NCBI RefSeq assembly: GCF_014696675.1
Contig: NZ_JACJQN010000009.1
Span: 62,001 to 126,000 of the forward strand
DNA: 64,000 nucleotides
Direction: 5' to 3'
Source of the DNA: Phormidium tenue FACHB-1052
GTDB lineage: Bacteria > Cyanobacteriota > Cyanobacteriia > Phormidesmidales > Phormidesmidaceae
In this document: positions 38,301-47,031 of the stretch, piece after piece
How the letters are laid out: each line of letters starts with the position of its first letter
How positions within the stretch are numbered: the first letter of the stretch is position 1
Program-made: the position numbers and the translations under genes
Notes under the pieces: model-generated
Databases searched by the model: none
Told to the model about the DNA's origin: nothing
Seen by the model: the letters and a program-made list of their open reading frames with translations, nothing else

Positions 38301-39902
38301 GTTACCCAATTCTAGGCGCTCTCCAACGACGAGGCGCAAACCGTATTCTGTCGCCTGCCGTTCCCAATAGCCATCTAGCCCTTCTACCGGGTCGGTTAGC
38401 TGGTCAAGAGAGTTGTCAATTCTGCTACCTACGGTCAAGCCGTTGAGGGTTAGGTCTAGGGCATTGTTGTTGTCGCTGTAGCGAGGCTTAGGACCCCAGC
38501 GATTGTCTGCTCTAGAAAAGTCATCCACAAAGGGCTTTGGCACCCTTTGGTTAAAAACGCGACGCTCTGTGGTAATTGGGTTGGTATCCCAGGCATTATC
38601 ACGATTCCAAGTTGAGTTGTTGGTGTGTACGTGCCTGTCTAGACCAAAGAGGATGATCGGATTTGTTGCCACATCGCCGGGTACACCCCCGCTTACAGAA
38701 TCATTATCTGTCTCAAGAGTTCGGTTGGCGTTGGGGGCAGCGTTGTCGTTCGTCCAAGTGTGGAAGGTGGTAGTGCGACCGCCGTAGACGTTTCTACCCA
38801 TGTCGCCCTTGACGATTTGGCCCTGAAAGGTACCACTTGGTGTAGTGATTGTGTCAGCTACGGTGATTTCTGACGACTGTCTGCCATAAACACAGGAATT
38901 GTGGGAGCTAATCATGTAGGAGGTAAAGCTGCCACTGCCGTTGCCACCGTTGACAATCAAATTGCCGTCGGTGTGCATAGCCCCGTTGATATTGAATACA
39001 GGGCCCGCAAAAATTTCCATATCGTAGCGGAACCAAGCGGCCCACTTGTTGCCCCGGTTGGCAATACGCGACTGCTGAAGCTCAAAGGACTCTACGGTGC
39101 GGTTGGCGCTGTTTGCGTTAGGCACAAACACGTTGATCTGATAATTCTTTTGCAGGGTGGCTGAATCGCCATTGTTAACTACCTGCCAGCCGGCCTCAGA
39201 TCGAGCGTTTGAGCAGTTGGAGGTGGCCTCAGTGGTAGCCAAAGGGCCGGTACGCGTTACCAGGGCATTGGCTTTTGCCTGGTTGACGGGGGATTGTACG
39301 ACTACTGTATTGCCAGTTCCTGGGCCTTGGTCGTCGGCCAAAATAGAGTAGACAATAGTTTCGCCGTTGGCACTACTGACAAACGACCAGGCATTATCAA
39401 GGACGTTGTCGCGGTTAATGTCTAATCGGGTCTCGTCGGGGAGAGTGAAGGGATCACCAGGTAGGGCCACTACCCCTGTTTCGTAAGGCACTGTCAGCAT
39501 CATGCTGGCCAAAAAATCGCTGGTGGGTAACCCACTCGGCAGGCGAGTATCTTTGTTGAACACAAACTCGATTTTGGCTTTGGCTCGGTCGAGAGCCGGA
39601 GTGGCAGCATTAGCAATCACCTGCTGCTCGCGCTGGGAAATGGCCATATCGCTGCGGGTAAAGGAGCGATAGGTAAGAGCGGTGGCGGTAAGCACCACCA
39701 TAATTACCAACAACACCGTGGTAGGCAACACAAAACCCGACCGGGCTAAGCGGGCCGGTCGGTTAGCCAAAAGCACAAGTTGTAGCAGCCCGGTAACCAA
39801 ACGCTTGATTGCTGCTTGAGGAAGCCGCAAAGCCTTTCGCAGTAGATGACGACTCATGTTTCTAAGACCGATATGCCGAACAACAAAACTGATAACGCGC
39901 AT
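35349..39902 (-). CDS. hpsA: Hormogonium polysaccharide biosynthesis protein HpsA
   Basis: 1517 residues from ATG 39902, or 1502 from ATG 39857, which is closer to the usual family start. Near the N-terminus a basic stretch precedes one hydrophobic segment (SGFVLPTTVLLVIMVVLTATALTYRSF) as in PilX-like HpsA. The rest is a very large extracytoplasmic part rich in Asn, Thr, Gly and Pro, with a repeated motif type (FNINGAMHTDGNLIVNGG, SVYVLGNFNLHSTGG) resembling beta-helix or PilX-type surface proteins. In Nostoc HpsA is needed for hormogonium polysaccharide and gliding. It is first in the hpsABCD operon; the glycosyltransferase genes hpsE-G are not in the window. Confidence 0.88.
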   Translation of the reverse strand: MRVISFVVRHIGLRNMSRHLLRKALRLPQAAIKRLVTGLLQLVLLANRPARLARSGFVLPTTVLLVIMVVLTATALTYRSFTRSDMAISQREQQVIANAATPALDRAKAKIEFVFNKDTRLPSGLPTSDFLASMMLTVPYETGVVALPGDPFTLPDETRLDINRDNVLDNAWSFVSSANGETIVYSILADDQGPGTGNTVVVQSPVNQAKANALVTRTGPLATTEATSNCSNARSEAGWQVVNNGDSATLQKNYQINVFVPNANSANRTVESFELQQSRIANRGNKWAAWFRYDMEIFAGPVFNINGAMHTDGNLIVNGGNGSGSFTSYMISSHNSCVYGRQSSEITVADTITTPSGTFQGQIVKGDMGRNVYGGRTTTFHTWTNDNAAPNANRTLETDNDSVSGGVPGDVATNPIILFGLDRHVHTNNSTWNRDNAWDTNPITTERRVFNQRVPKPFVDDFSRADNRWGPKPRYSDNNNALDLTLNGLTVGSRIDNSLDQLTDPVEGLDGYWERQATEYGLRLVVGERLELGNPSGWNYNPATNAIDTTLQDRLYPPNAAPSVGSKIGANEYRQKRSLRDNLAAVQSMVVYHYDHPTGGAYPAACMAMTAHPGTLQTIRNSRDFRNFPGTNAPYPNFLTGTGTNGWEFGFYAETGFGASVQDKTSDLGKALRNLAYFAGDPRGGAPFFPPVQDAVVHPFPYMAMWGDFSPLRRIFDDYLDATTGAVTYANLSSADKATLHSAACTLGMLGYNLQFASDTTKLLTWANTVGGISNQGQIFNQIGTPIWDAFGGGNGGPAAGSLAAQCNLIAANRYDCTNVRPTKEQLIALAGFNANQSRYVDMLSDLTQVERDRTYGFQQSPESTTFGAYEVQRGNQRYLFRFPDNCHPNNTAGTLGPLFNAAAGSGGTTDQKAGVALICASRPKYPSLFYLFPKTAHGQRDGQPLTEEFINPTRTGYILDTAGTAGVNVGASRYQPVEPGTIALAPRLIADWQSPPPGSPLASTSYNPQANHIIGGIGNVREVAFLDKGMFDGREQMGIRVLDIDLKRLTSTTVRGGTDTWLSDIACDPDTQDCDVFTEGIVYAYREDAVREEEIVRPARAGQTIDNCLTVADVISTNCRMITTPGSEQDPPLSGARISLKPVDFYGDPDRRPNGFRLLNGADMSELLTRDVGMTFVTDNSVYVLGNFNLHSTGGTVATIIEEFKSKIGGIDWTMANFYNNRVEDPTNANGIDVRFSQPTTDTWRPVEILSDSFNILTANFLDGAVEDAFIQPRPGSAASNTTSYMNQSRPNAAQNVVRDVSPPVSASTPANSPVWINRNNNAFIGTNPINTAVAASDWTGLGDSEDDRRQNARLVEDGTTDYVNAVVIAGIVPSRPRQSYGGLHNFPRLNEVWSVGNTNRNLQIAGAFFQLNFSTAATGPFEHDAWEPGAAPPNNNDEGLGYYRPPARRWGYDPGLLYYPPAAAARRFVSVDTPRSEYFRELASDDPYIVNLRCATRTGGAFVFNDPTVRGTCPA

Positions 39903-40730
39903 GGGGTAAGGCTTAGCTTGAAGGCTAAACCTTACAGCAACAAATAGATGAGCCTAAAGCGCGATCAAGTGCCTAGTTAGGGCCGCTACGCCTAGGATGA
40001 AAACGGGGGTGCTCCATGGGCCTTGGGTAATAGCTAGTCAACGTCGAGGGCACTTCTACGGAAGTGACCAGTGTTTACCTACTAAAATACCCAGCTATTG
40101 TAGCCAAGCGATCACGGGTGTAAAGTCGCTGGGACGACTGCGGCGATCGCCTGTGATGTTTTTAACCGTTCTCCAGGTGTGTCGGGGGCTGACAGTAACT
40201 ATGGGGTGTGCACCTCAGGTTTCTATCTTAGTGAGAACTTCATATTGTGTACTGAGTATTTTTTCGATACTTAACCGGATTTTAGTAACTTTTTTATGCG
40301 GGTACTAGCTAAATACTTAGATGGCATTGTCTAGAGCGGCCATCTAAGCTGGGGCTAGTTAAGGGTACAGCCTCCGAGACCGGCGCTGAGGTCGCCGGGT
40401 TCCGGGCGCAGGGTTGGTTCTAGCTTTCAGCCTTTTTTATGTAGCGCAGGACTTTTATAAGTTGACGGCGTCAACCGTGATGGGGCGATCGGGCATGTCT
40501 AGCCCTCACCCCACAGGGCCGGTTTTGGGCTGAGAGTACGGTGATCATCCGAGCAAGGTCGTAAGCACCGTATAGCTAGCGTTTGGCCCTTCGGTAACTA
40601 CACCTGACTTAGGGCGTTTTCCCCTCTGGGGCAGCGGTAGCAGGGTGCCTCAGAATCAAGACAGTGAGCGGTCGGCGGGGAGCTTCCCCAGCGCCTCGCA
40701 CGTTGAACTCGCCCCTATAGGATTTACCCA
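39903..40730. promoter_or_regulatory. 828-base divergent control region, hpsA and ftsH
   Basis: It separates the starts of hpsA (minus) and the FtsH-like gene (plus), so it must hold both promoters; I cannot place them exactly. The central part 40316-40438 folds strongly (separate entry). A small hairpin gttgac/gtcaac lies near 40461-40475. A 103-codon frame at 39997 has no coding character. Confidence 0.5.
40316..40438 (+). ncRNA. Structured RNA candidate ending in a T-run
   Basis: cttagatggc (40316-40325) pairs perfectly with gccatctaag (40339-40348). Next comes ccggcg (40380-40385) with cgccgg (40393-40398). A last stem, ggttgg (about 40412-40417) with tcagcc, leads into TTTTTT (40433-40438). 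This pattern is like a leader, riboswitch or small RNA with an intrinsic terminator. It lies about 290 bases upstream of the FtsH-like gene on the same strand. Class unknown. Confidence 0.4.
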
Positions 40731-42500
40731 ATGAAAACGGAAACTCCCTTGCAGTCGGCCTACAGCACTTTTGTAGAGCAGGTCAATAATGCCCAGGTGC
40801 AGCGGGTGACGATTGGGCGCGATCGCATTGACTATACGCTCAAGCCTGAGTTTGGCCGCCGTCGTTATACGACACAGCCGGTGGGCTCTACAGACGAGGT
40901 GGTGAGCCAGCTTAAACGTCAGGGGGTGCAGGTTGCGATCGCCCCTGAACCTTTACCGCCAGCGAGCATCGCCGGGTTGATCATTTCGTCAGGCCTGCTG
41001 GTCGGAGCCTTAGCCCTGGCCGCAAAATTTAGCAGTGCGGGTGGTGGGGTCGGCACCGCTGTAGGCATGGGCAAGAGCAAAGTCCGTAGTTATAGCAAGA
41101 GCAAGACCGGCGTCACCTTTGCCGATGTGGCTGGAGTAGACGAGGCCAAGCAGGAGCTGCAAGAGGTGGTCGACTTTTTGGCCAATGGCGACAAGTACCG
41201 CAAACTGGGGGCAAAAATTCCCAAAGGGGTGCTGTTGGTGGGGCCTCCGGGCACCGGCAAAACGTTGCTGGCCAAGGCCGTTGCGGGCGAGGCCGGGGTG
41301 CCTTTTCTCAGCATGGCGGGCTCAGAGTTTGTGGAAATGTTTGTAGGAGTGGGTGCTTCACGGGTGCGCGACTTGTTTAATAAAGCCAAGCGCCAGGCCC
41401 CTTGCATTGTGTTTATTGACGAGCTAGATGCTGTCGGTAAAACCCGTGGTGGCAACCCTGTAGGTGGCAACGACGAGCGTGAGCAAACCCTAAATCAACT
41501 GCTCACCGAGATGGATGGCTTTGACGGCAATGACGGTGTGATCGTAATTGCTGCCACCAACCGCCCCGAAACCCTAGACCCGGCCCTGCGCCGTCCAGGC
41601 CGGTTTGACCGTCAAGTGCTAGTCGATCGCCCCGACAAGAGTGGCAGGCTAGAGATTTTGCAAGTGCATGGTCAGGGGGTGGCCCTGGGTGAAGATGTGA
41701 ACCTGACAGAGATTGCGGGTCAAACCGCTGGTTTCGCTGGAGCCGATTTGGCCAACCTGGTCAATGAAGCGGCGCTGATGGCCGCCCGCCACAATCGTCA
41801 GGCGGTGCTGATGACCGATTTTATGGAGGCGATCGAGCGGGTGATCGCCGGGCTAGAGAAGCGGTCTAGGGTGCTCACGCCGATAGAGCGGCAGACGGTC
41901 GCCTACCACGAAGTGGGCCATGCTCTGGTGGGGGCACTGATGCCGGGCGGCAATCGGGTTACCAAAATTTCGATTGTGCCCCGGGGGCTAGGAGTCTTGG
42001 GCTACACCCTGCAAATGCCGGAGAATGACCGCTTTTTGATGCTCGAAGACGAATTGCGGGGGCAGCTCGCCACCCTGCTCGGCGGACGTGCCGCTGAGGA
42101 AATCGTTTTTGGCAAAGTTTCCACGGGCGCTAGCGACGATATTCAAAAAGCAACCGACCTGGCGGAGAAAGCGGTGACCGAGTACGGCATGAGCGCCAGC
42201 CTCGGGCCGGTGGCCTTTGCTAAAGCCTCGGCGCAGTTTTTGGATGGGGGCAGCGACAGGCGGGTGACCAGCCCTGAAGTGGCAACCGAGATCGATCGCC
42301 AGGTAAATCTGCTGCTCAATGGGGCTCGCACCGTGGCGATGGCCATCCTTCAGCTCAATCGGGGGCTGTTGGAGTCGGCCACGAAAACGTTGCTGGAGAC
42401 TGAGGTGCTCGACGGTGAACAGCTTAGGGCAATCTTGGCTCAAGCTCAGGCCCCTGCGGAGCTAGACACCTGGCTGGCGAAGGGACACAGCGTGGTGTAG
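40731..42500 (+). CDS. FtsH-type AAA metalloprotease with a single membrane segment
   Basis: 589 residues. AAA module: Walker A GPPGTGKT (near 172), Walker [16 protein letters not shown] region [18 protein letters not shown]. Protease module: HEVGH (His393, Glu394, His397) and the third ligand in [12 protein letters not shown]. Standard FtsH starts with a membrane segment; here the protein begins directly with the short FtsH extracytoplasmic-type region ([18 protein letters not shown]) and has only one hydrophobic segment (about 79-100). An in-frame stop at 40704 rules out an upstream first segment. The topology of the N-terminus must therefore differ from FtsH1-4. Confidence 0.9.
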   Translation: MKTETPLQSAYSTFVEQVNNAQVQRVTIGRDRIDYTLKPEFGRRRYTTQPVGSTDEVVSQLKRQGVQVAIAPEPLPPASIAGLIISSGLLVGALALAAKFSSAGGGVGTAVGMGKSKVRSYSKSKTGVTFADVAGVDEAKQELQEVVDFLANGDKYRKLGAKIPKGVLLVGPPGTGKTLLAKAVAGEAGVPFLSMAGSEFVEMFVGVGASRVRDLFNKAKRQAPCIVFIDELDAVGKTRGGNPVGGNDEREQTLNQLLTEMDGFDGNDGVIVIAATNRPETLDPALRRPGRFDRQVLVDRPDKSGRLEILQVHGQGVALGEDVNLTEIAGQTAGFAGADLANLVNEAALMAARHNRQAVLMTDFMEAIERVIAGLEKRSRVLTPIERQTVAYHEVGHALVGALMPGGNRVTKISIVPRGLGVLGYTLQMPENDRFLMLEDELRGQLATLLGGRAAEEIVFGKVSTGASDDIQKATDLAEKAVTEYGMSASLGPVAFAKASAQFLDGGSDRRVTSPEVATEIDRQVNLLLNGARTVAMAILQLNRGLLESATKTLLETEVLDGEQLRAILAQAQAPAELDTWLAKGHSVV

Positions 42501-42572
42501 CAAGGTTCATAGCTGCTAAGGATCACTCATTGATGGGGGCGGCAGGATGATCGTGCCGCCCTTTCCTATAAA

Positions 42573-43769
42573 TCAATCGGGCAGCTTGTACTGGCTGACA
42601 ATGCGCTTGGCAAATTCGGGCACATGGGCGGCCAGCTTTTGCGGATAGTTGCGCTTGACGTAGAGATAGTTGCGGGTGAAGTGGGAATCGATCGAAAAGC
42701 GGGCGTACTCTAGCCCCTTGGGGCCAATGCGCTCGATCACCACACCCATGAGCTTGGCGGCCCACATGGGTAACGTGACGGCCTTGTCGTAGGCGGGAAT
42801 GCTTTGCTGGACGGCAGCTTTGCGATCGCCCACCGACATTACCGGCTGGGTATCGAGCTGATCCATCACGGTGTCGAGCATGGCCTGGCCGCGATCGTTG
42901 CGCACCACGATCCACTGCCAGCCAAAGGGAGCACCCATGTAGCCCACGACTAAATCAGCCAAACCATTCACATAGTCAAAACAGCTCATGCAGGAGGGGG
43001 CAAACACGTCCTTGAGCTGGTTGGTCTTGAGGCCAAAGAAGGGCACTGTTTCAGTGGAGCCGTCCTCATGCTTGAAGTGTACGCGGAAGTCCTGCATGAA
43101 TTCGTAGTGAACCACGGTGTCGGGTGACCGGCTTGTGGTTTCGAGAAACTTTTGTAGCCCAGCGCGGCTGACGTTGTCGACGCAGGGGGTACCCAGCACG
43201 TAGAGCTGCTCTAGCCCCAACTGCTTTTCTACCGCCCGCAAGGCCTGAATTTGGCAGCCGACGCCAATCACCAGCAGACGCTTCATGCCCGATCGCTCCA
43301 CCTGTTCCAAGACGGATAGGTTAGGCGACAGGGTGGGCTTATTGACCCGCGCCGCCAGGATTTCTTCGGGAGTGGTAGCGAGGACGGGCTGGGGCTGGAA
43401 GCGATCGCTCTCCGTATTCTGAACGCACACTACCCCTTCCACTAGCCCTTGGGTCAGCATTTCGATGGCAATGGTGCTGACGATGCCGGTCCACTGCGCC
43501 CCCTCGATGGGCTGCTGCTTGCGGGCAGCCATCATGTCCTGGTGTACGCCAAAGTAAACGTCGTTCTCAGCCTCTAGATCGCGGCTGCGCCCGTGGGTCT
43601 GCTGCTCCAGCGTCGGGAACTGCTGATTGAGAAAGGCACAGGCCTCTTTGACGTAGTGAATGTAGTAGGTATCGCAAAAGCCGCACTCGCTACAGAGTTC
43701 TTTGGCGGGGCGGGTGGCCCCTGGGCGGAGGGCTTTGGCTTTGTTGTGGGGAGGCTGGGCCAGGGTCAT
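42573..43769 (-). CDS. bciB: Ferredoxin-type divinyl (proto)chlorophyllide 8-vinyl reductase
   Basis: 398 residues. The cyanobacterial BciB (slr1923 type) reduces the 8-vinyl group in chlorophyll synthesis using ferredoxin, with FAD and 4Fe-4S clusters. The N-terminal cysteine cluster CSECGFCDTYY, then ENDVYFGVHQDMMAA, VIGVGCQIQALR, LGTPCVDNVSR and CMSCFDYVNGLADLVVGYMG, match the F420-hydrogenase-beta/BciB family. The length is right. Hydroxymethyl-chlorophyll a reductase is a close relative, but in cyanobacteria this branch is the 8-vinyl reductase. Confidence 0.9.
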   Translation of the reverse strand: MTLAQPPHNKAKALRPGATRPAKELCSECGFCDTYYIHYVKEACAFLNQQFPTLEQQTHGRSRDLEAENDVYFGVHQDMMAARKQQPIEGAQWTGIVSTIAIEMLTQGLVEGVVCVQNTESDRFQPQPVLATTPEEILAARVNKPTLSPNLSVLEQVERSGMKRLLVIGVGCQIQALRAVEKQLGLEQLYVLGTPCVDNVSRAGLQKFLETTSRSPDTVVHYEFMQDFRVHFKHEDGSTETVPFFGLKTNQLKDVFAPSCMSCFDYVNGLADLVVGYMGAPFGWQWIVVRNDRGQAMLDTVMDQLDTQPVMSVGDRKAAVQQSIPAYDKAVTLPMWAAKLMGVVIERIGPKGLEYARFSIDSHFTRNYLYVKRNYPQKLAAHVPEFAKRIVSQYKLPD

Positions 43770-44130
43770 AGGGACAGGGGTGGATTGCTCAGTAACGGCT
43801 GTTCTTCACCATACCGCACGGGTTTGGGCCGATTGGCGCGATCGCCCAATTATTACGAAATATAGCGCCGGTCTCACGGCTCAACAAAACATCAAACGCG
43901 CTGGCACCGCAGAGAGAAAAGAGGTGAGACTGCGATCGCCCAAGTTCTCGCTAAAACTTTTGTTTGGCCTAGAAATGGCGCAGTATCTTGAACCCTGTGC
44001 CCCTGTTTGAGCAGCGTCACACTACCCCTTGACTGGCTGGGCAAAATCCCCCCTCTCCGACCGATTGCGGGTTAAATGGAAGTAAGCATAAGCAGACGCT
44101 ATGCCTCCGCTCCCTGGGTTCACCGTTGTG
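43770..44130. promoter_or_regulatory. Divergent intergenic region, bciB and kinase gene
   Basis: 361 bases with the promoters of two divergent genes. Three HIP1 (GCGATCGC) or HIP1-like sites lie in it. I see no hairpin or operator I can defend. Confidence 0.4.
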
Positions 44131-46197
44131 ATGATCTGCTGCCTCAATCCCCACTGCACCCAGCCTAATCACGCTACCCTAGCTGCGGTTTGCCCTACCT
44201 GCGGCAGCCCTTTAGAGCATCGGCTCAGGGGCCGCTACCGTCCCCTGAAGCTAATTGGTCGGGGCGGCTTTGGGCGCACTTACTTCGCCCTTGATGCTGA
44301 TCGCCTCAACACGCGCTGTGTGATCAAGCAGTTTGCACCCCAAACCCAAGGCACCAAGTCATTCCTAAAAGCCGTCCAGCTGTTCGAGCAGGAGGCGGTG
44401 CGGCTGCACGAACTGGGGGAGCACCCTCAAATTCCCACGCTGCTGGCCTACTTTGAGCAAAACAAATACCTCTACCTGGTGCAACAAATGATTCAGGGGC
44501 GCACCCTGTATCAGGAAATTGCGGCCCAAGCGGCCTACAGCGAAGGCAGCCTGCGCCAGCTGCTAGAAGATCTGCTGCCAGTGCTGCGCTTCATCCACGA
44601 GCACGGCGTCATTCACCGAGACATTACCCCGTCAAATATCATTCGCCGCAAAATTGATCAAAAGCCCGTGCTAATCGACTTTGGCGTGGCTAAACAGTTT
44701 AGTGAAGCGATTCGCTACGAGCAAGGTACACGCATTGGCACCGAAGGCTATGCGCCTATCGAACAGCTGCGCAGCGGCCAGGCTTACCCCTCCAGTGACC
44801 TCTATAGCTTGGGAGCCACTTGCCTGCATCTGCTGACTGGCTGCAAGCCAGAAGACCTGTACAGCCCCCAAGAGGGCCGCTGGCTGTGGCAAGAGCACCT
44901 GCAAAAGCAGGGACGCACCATTCATCCTGACCTGGCAGCAGTGCTGAACTACATGACCAAAGACTTGGTCAGCGAACGCTACCAGACCGCCCAAGATGTC
45001 CTAGAGGATGTGCAACGACTGCCCAAAATTGAGGGGGCAGTGCCGGGCTGGGTTTCAAATCAGTCTGGTCAAAGCCTATTCACCGGCATTGATCGCCCCC
45101 CCATCAGCAGACCAGGCCCGTCGGCTGGCCTGGTCATGCCCACCACCTCGCTACCCCCGATGACTGGCCCCTCAGCCCCCCCGGCTGATCCCACCCCCAG
45201 TTCTCAGCCGAGGCCGGTTTCAGGCAAACCGGCCTCTGGCCCACCGCAGCCTGTGAGCCGCCCGCCTGTTAGTAACGGCCCTAGCTCGCAGCCGCCAAGT
45301 TCTGGCCTGGGCTGGCAGCTCATCACTACCTTGAAGGGTCATCAGTCGTGGGTGACTGCCCTTGCGTTTAGCGCCCAACAGCCCGTGCTAGCCAGTGGCA
45401 GCTTAGATGACAGCGTTCGCATTTGGAACTGGCAGACGGGAGACTTGCTTCACACCCTCAAGGGGCACGCCCGAGGCGTTAACGCTGTGGCCATTGATCG
45501 GCGCGGGCAATTGCTGGTTAGCTGTGGCGATGATGCGACTGTAAAAATTTGGCAGATGGGCGATGGCTCGCTGCGCCACACCCTCAAGGGCCATTTGCGA
45601 GATGTGAATGCGATCGCCCTCAGCCACAGCGGCACATTGGTTGCCAGCGCCAGCGAAGACGGCACCCTAAAGCTGTGGAACCTGAGCCAGGGCACTCTGC
45701 TGAAAACCCTGCCAGGTTCGGCGGGCATGCTCAAAACCGTGGCCTTTGCCGCTGCTGACCAACGACTGGTCAGCGGCGGCCTTGACAACACTGTGCGCAT
45801 TTGGGATGTGCAAACCGCTACTACGCTCAAAGTTCTCGTCGGCCACACCAACACCGTCAACCAAGTCGCGATTAGCCCAGACGGTCGCGCGATCGCCAGC
45901 GCCAGCAAAGACCGCACCGTGCGCCTGTGGGATTTAGCTGCGGGTACCCTGCTGCACACGCTCCAGGGTCACACCCAGGAGGTGAATACTGTGGCCTTTT
46001 TTCCCGACGGTCAGCGGCTGGTCAGCGGCAGCAGCGACGGAACCCTGCGGTTTTGGCGCAGCCAAGATGGCACGCTCAAACATACCCTGTCGGCCCACAT
46101 CAATCCTGTGCATCAGGTAGCGGTGCAGGCGGGCGGCAAAGTGTTGGCCAGTGCCAGCACCGATAAGACCATTAAGCTGTGGCTGTGGCAGCGGTAG
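44131..46197 (+). CDS. Ser/Thr protein kinase with WD40 repeats
   Basis: 688 residues from ATG 44131. A short cysteine cluster (CCLNPHC, CPTCG) opens the protein. The kinase follows: glycine loop GRGGFGRTY, VIK lysine (CVIKQF), the catalytic loop HRDITPSN (Asp164) and DFG (IDFGVAK). The usual catalytic-loop Lys of HRDxKPxN is Thr here (residue 166). A Pro/Ser-rich linker (about 300-395) leads to seven WD40 repeats (about 398-688; GHxxxVxxVAF and VRIWD patterns), which form a propeller. Kinase-WD40 fusions are a cyanobacterial speciality. It has no membrane segment. Confidence 0.93.
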   Translation: MICCLNPHCTQPNHATLAAVCPTCGSPLEHRLRGRYRPLKLIGRGGFGRTYFALDADRLNTRCVIKQFAPQTQGTKSFLKAVQLFEQEAVRLHELGEHPQIPTLLAYFEQNKYLYLVQQMIQGRTLYQEIAAQAAYSEGSLRQLLEDLLPVLRFIHEHGVIHRDITPSNIIRRKIDQKPVLIDFGVAKQFSEAIRYEQGTRIGTEGYAPIEQLRSGQAYPSSDLYSLGATCLHLLTGCKPEDLYSPQEGRWLWQEHLQKQGRTIHPDLAAVLNYMTKDLVSERYQTAQDVLEDVQRLPKIEGAVPGWVSNQSGQSLFTGIDRPPISRPGPSAGLVMPTTSLPPMTGPSAPPADPTPSSQPRPVSGKPASGPPQPVSRPPVSNGPSSQPPSSGLGWQLITTLKGHQSWVTALAFSAQQPVLASGSLDDSVRIWNWQTGDLLHTLKGHARGVNAVAIDRRGQLLVSCGDDATVKIWQMGDGSLRHTLKGHLRDVNAIALSHSGTLVASASEDGTLKLWNLSQGTLLKTLPGSAGMLKTVAFAAADQRLVSGGLDNTVRIWDVQTATTLKVLVGHTNTVNQVAISPDGRAIASASKDRTVRLWDLAAGTLLHTLQGHTQEVNTVAFFPDGQRLVSGSSDGTLRFWRSQDGTLKHTLSAHINPVHQVAVQAGGKVLASASTDKTIKLWLWQR

Positions 46198-46221
46198 GAG
46201 GAGGGGTAAGGGGGTAAGGGG

Positions 46222-46692
46222 TTAGATGGGTTTGGAGGTCAGCACTAGACGCAGCTTGGCGTGGATGAGGTTGAGCTGAGCCATACCCAGGTCGACGTCG
46301 CCTTCGACGACGACACCAGTGTCGAGGAGGCGATCGAGCAGCTCTAAAATGGTTGGGTTCTGGTTTTTTTGGCCGGGGTAATAGTTGCCCTCTTTGGGCA
46401 GCAGGGTGCCTATTTCCCCCAGGTCAATGTTGAGGTCAGCCGGGTCAACATCAAAAATTTCGCACATCGAAACGACCTGCTCTTCTAGCTTGCGCAGGCT
46501 GTCGGCGGCTCGTTCGAGGTCATTGTCGTCCAGGTCGCCCGACTCCATGCGGCGAATGACCTGAGCTTCCATCAGCTGCCGCACCAGCTCAATGACGGTG
46601 AGCAACAGCGGCGCTAGGCCCGCATCGGTTTTGGCGGGGGGCTGTAGCGCTAGCGTGGTCGACAGGTCTGGCTCGGCATTTTCGGAAGTCAT
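46222..46692 (-). CDS. gvpK: Gas vesicle protein GvpK
   Basis: 156 residues from ATG 46692. Core LVELVRQLMEAQVIRRM-like sequence (LIELVRQLMEAQVIRRMESG), then LERAADSLRKLEEQV and DLNIDLGEIGTLLP, are the GvpK signature. GvpK is an accessory protein needed for vesicle assembly. It is last in the gvpA-C-N-J-(X)-K series. It is convergent with the kinase gene, separated by a short G-rich repeat. Confidence 0.93.
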   Translation of the reverse strand: MTSENAEPDLSTTLALQPPAKTDAGLAPLLLTVIELVRQLMEAQVIRRMESGDLDDNDLERAADSLRKLEEQVVSMCEIFDVDPADLNIDLGEIGTLLPKEGNYYPGQKNQNPTILELLDRLLDTGVVVEGDVDLGMAQLNLIHAKLRLVLTSKPI

Positions 46693-46744
46693 AGCCACAG
46701 TCTAGTGCATCCCAAGGCAGGCGATTCTGCCTCTATAGCCCTGG

Positions 46745-46939
46745 CTATGGCCGATTTCGCCACTGCTGTTGCAGCCACTGGCGACGGGCTTCTTCTGCTT
46801 GAGTTCGATGGTGCTGGTAGTCCACGCGCTGGATATCGACTGGGCGCTGGCGATCGCCCTGGCTGCGGCTAGAGGCCGAGCGAAAGCTGGGAATTGTACG
46901 GCTAGTGGCAATTTGCCGCAGGGTGCGAATCATCAGCAT
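46745..46939 (-). CDS. Small basic protein in the gas-vesicle operon (gvpX position)
   Basis: 64 residues, rich in Arg and Gln (RRQWLQQQWRNRP at the end), with third-position usage like its neighbours. It fills the 339-base gap between gvpJ and gvpK. In Microcystis a gene called gvpX has this place in the cluster (recalled, not checked). No motif or strong ribosome site is visible. A competing frame on the same strand is less convincing. Confidence 0.45.
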   Translation of the reverse strand: MLMIRTLRQIATSRTIPSFRSASSRSQGDRQRPVDIQRVDYQHHRTQAEEARRQWLQQQWRNRP

Positions 46940-47031
46940 GGTGGTTCTTTGGGGTGTTGGGTTGCATGGGAAATTCCTGGATTCTTCAAGAATTCAGGGG
47001 TTTGTTCATAGCAAATCGACCGGGTTTTGGC

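Noticed and set aside
39997-40308. 103-codon frame upstream of the FtsH-like gene
   Set aside because: No ribosome site, no family and odd codon use; it lies in a control region.
40361-40410. c-di-GMP (GEMM) riboswitch
   Set aside because: CCTCCGAGACC and CCGGGTT resemble one half of the class, but the conserved GCAAA element and paired halves are missing.
40560-40730. An N-terminal membrane segment for the FtsH-like gene
   Set aside because: There is an in-frame stop at 40704 and no other Met or hydrophobic stretch joins the frame.
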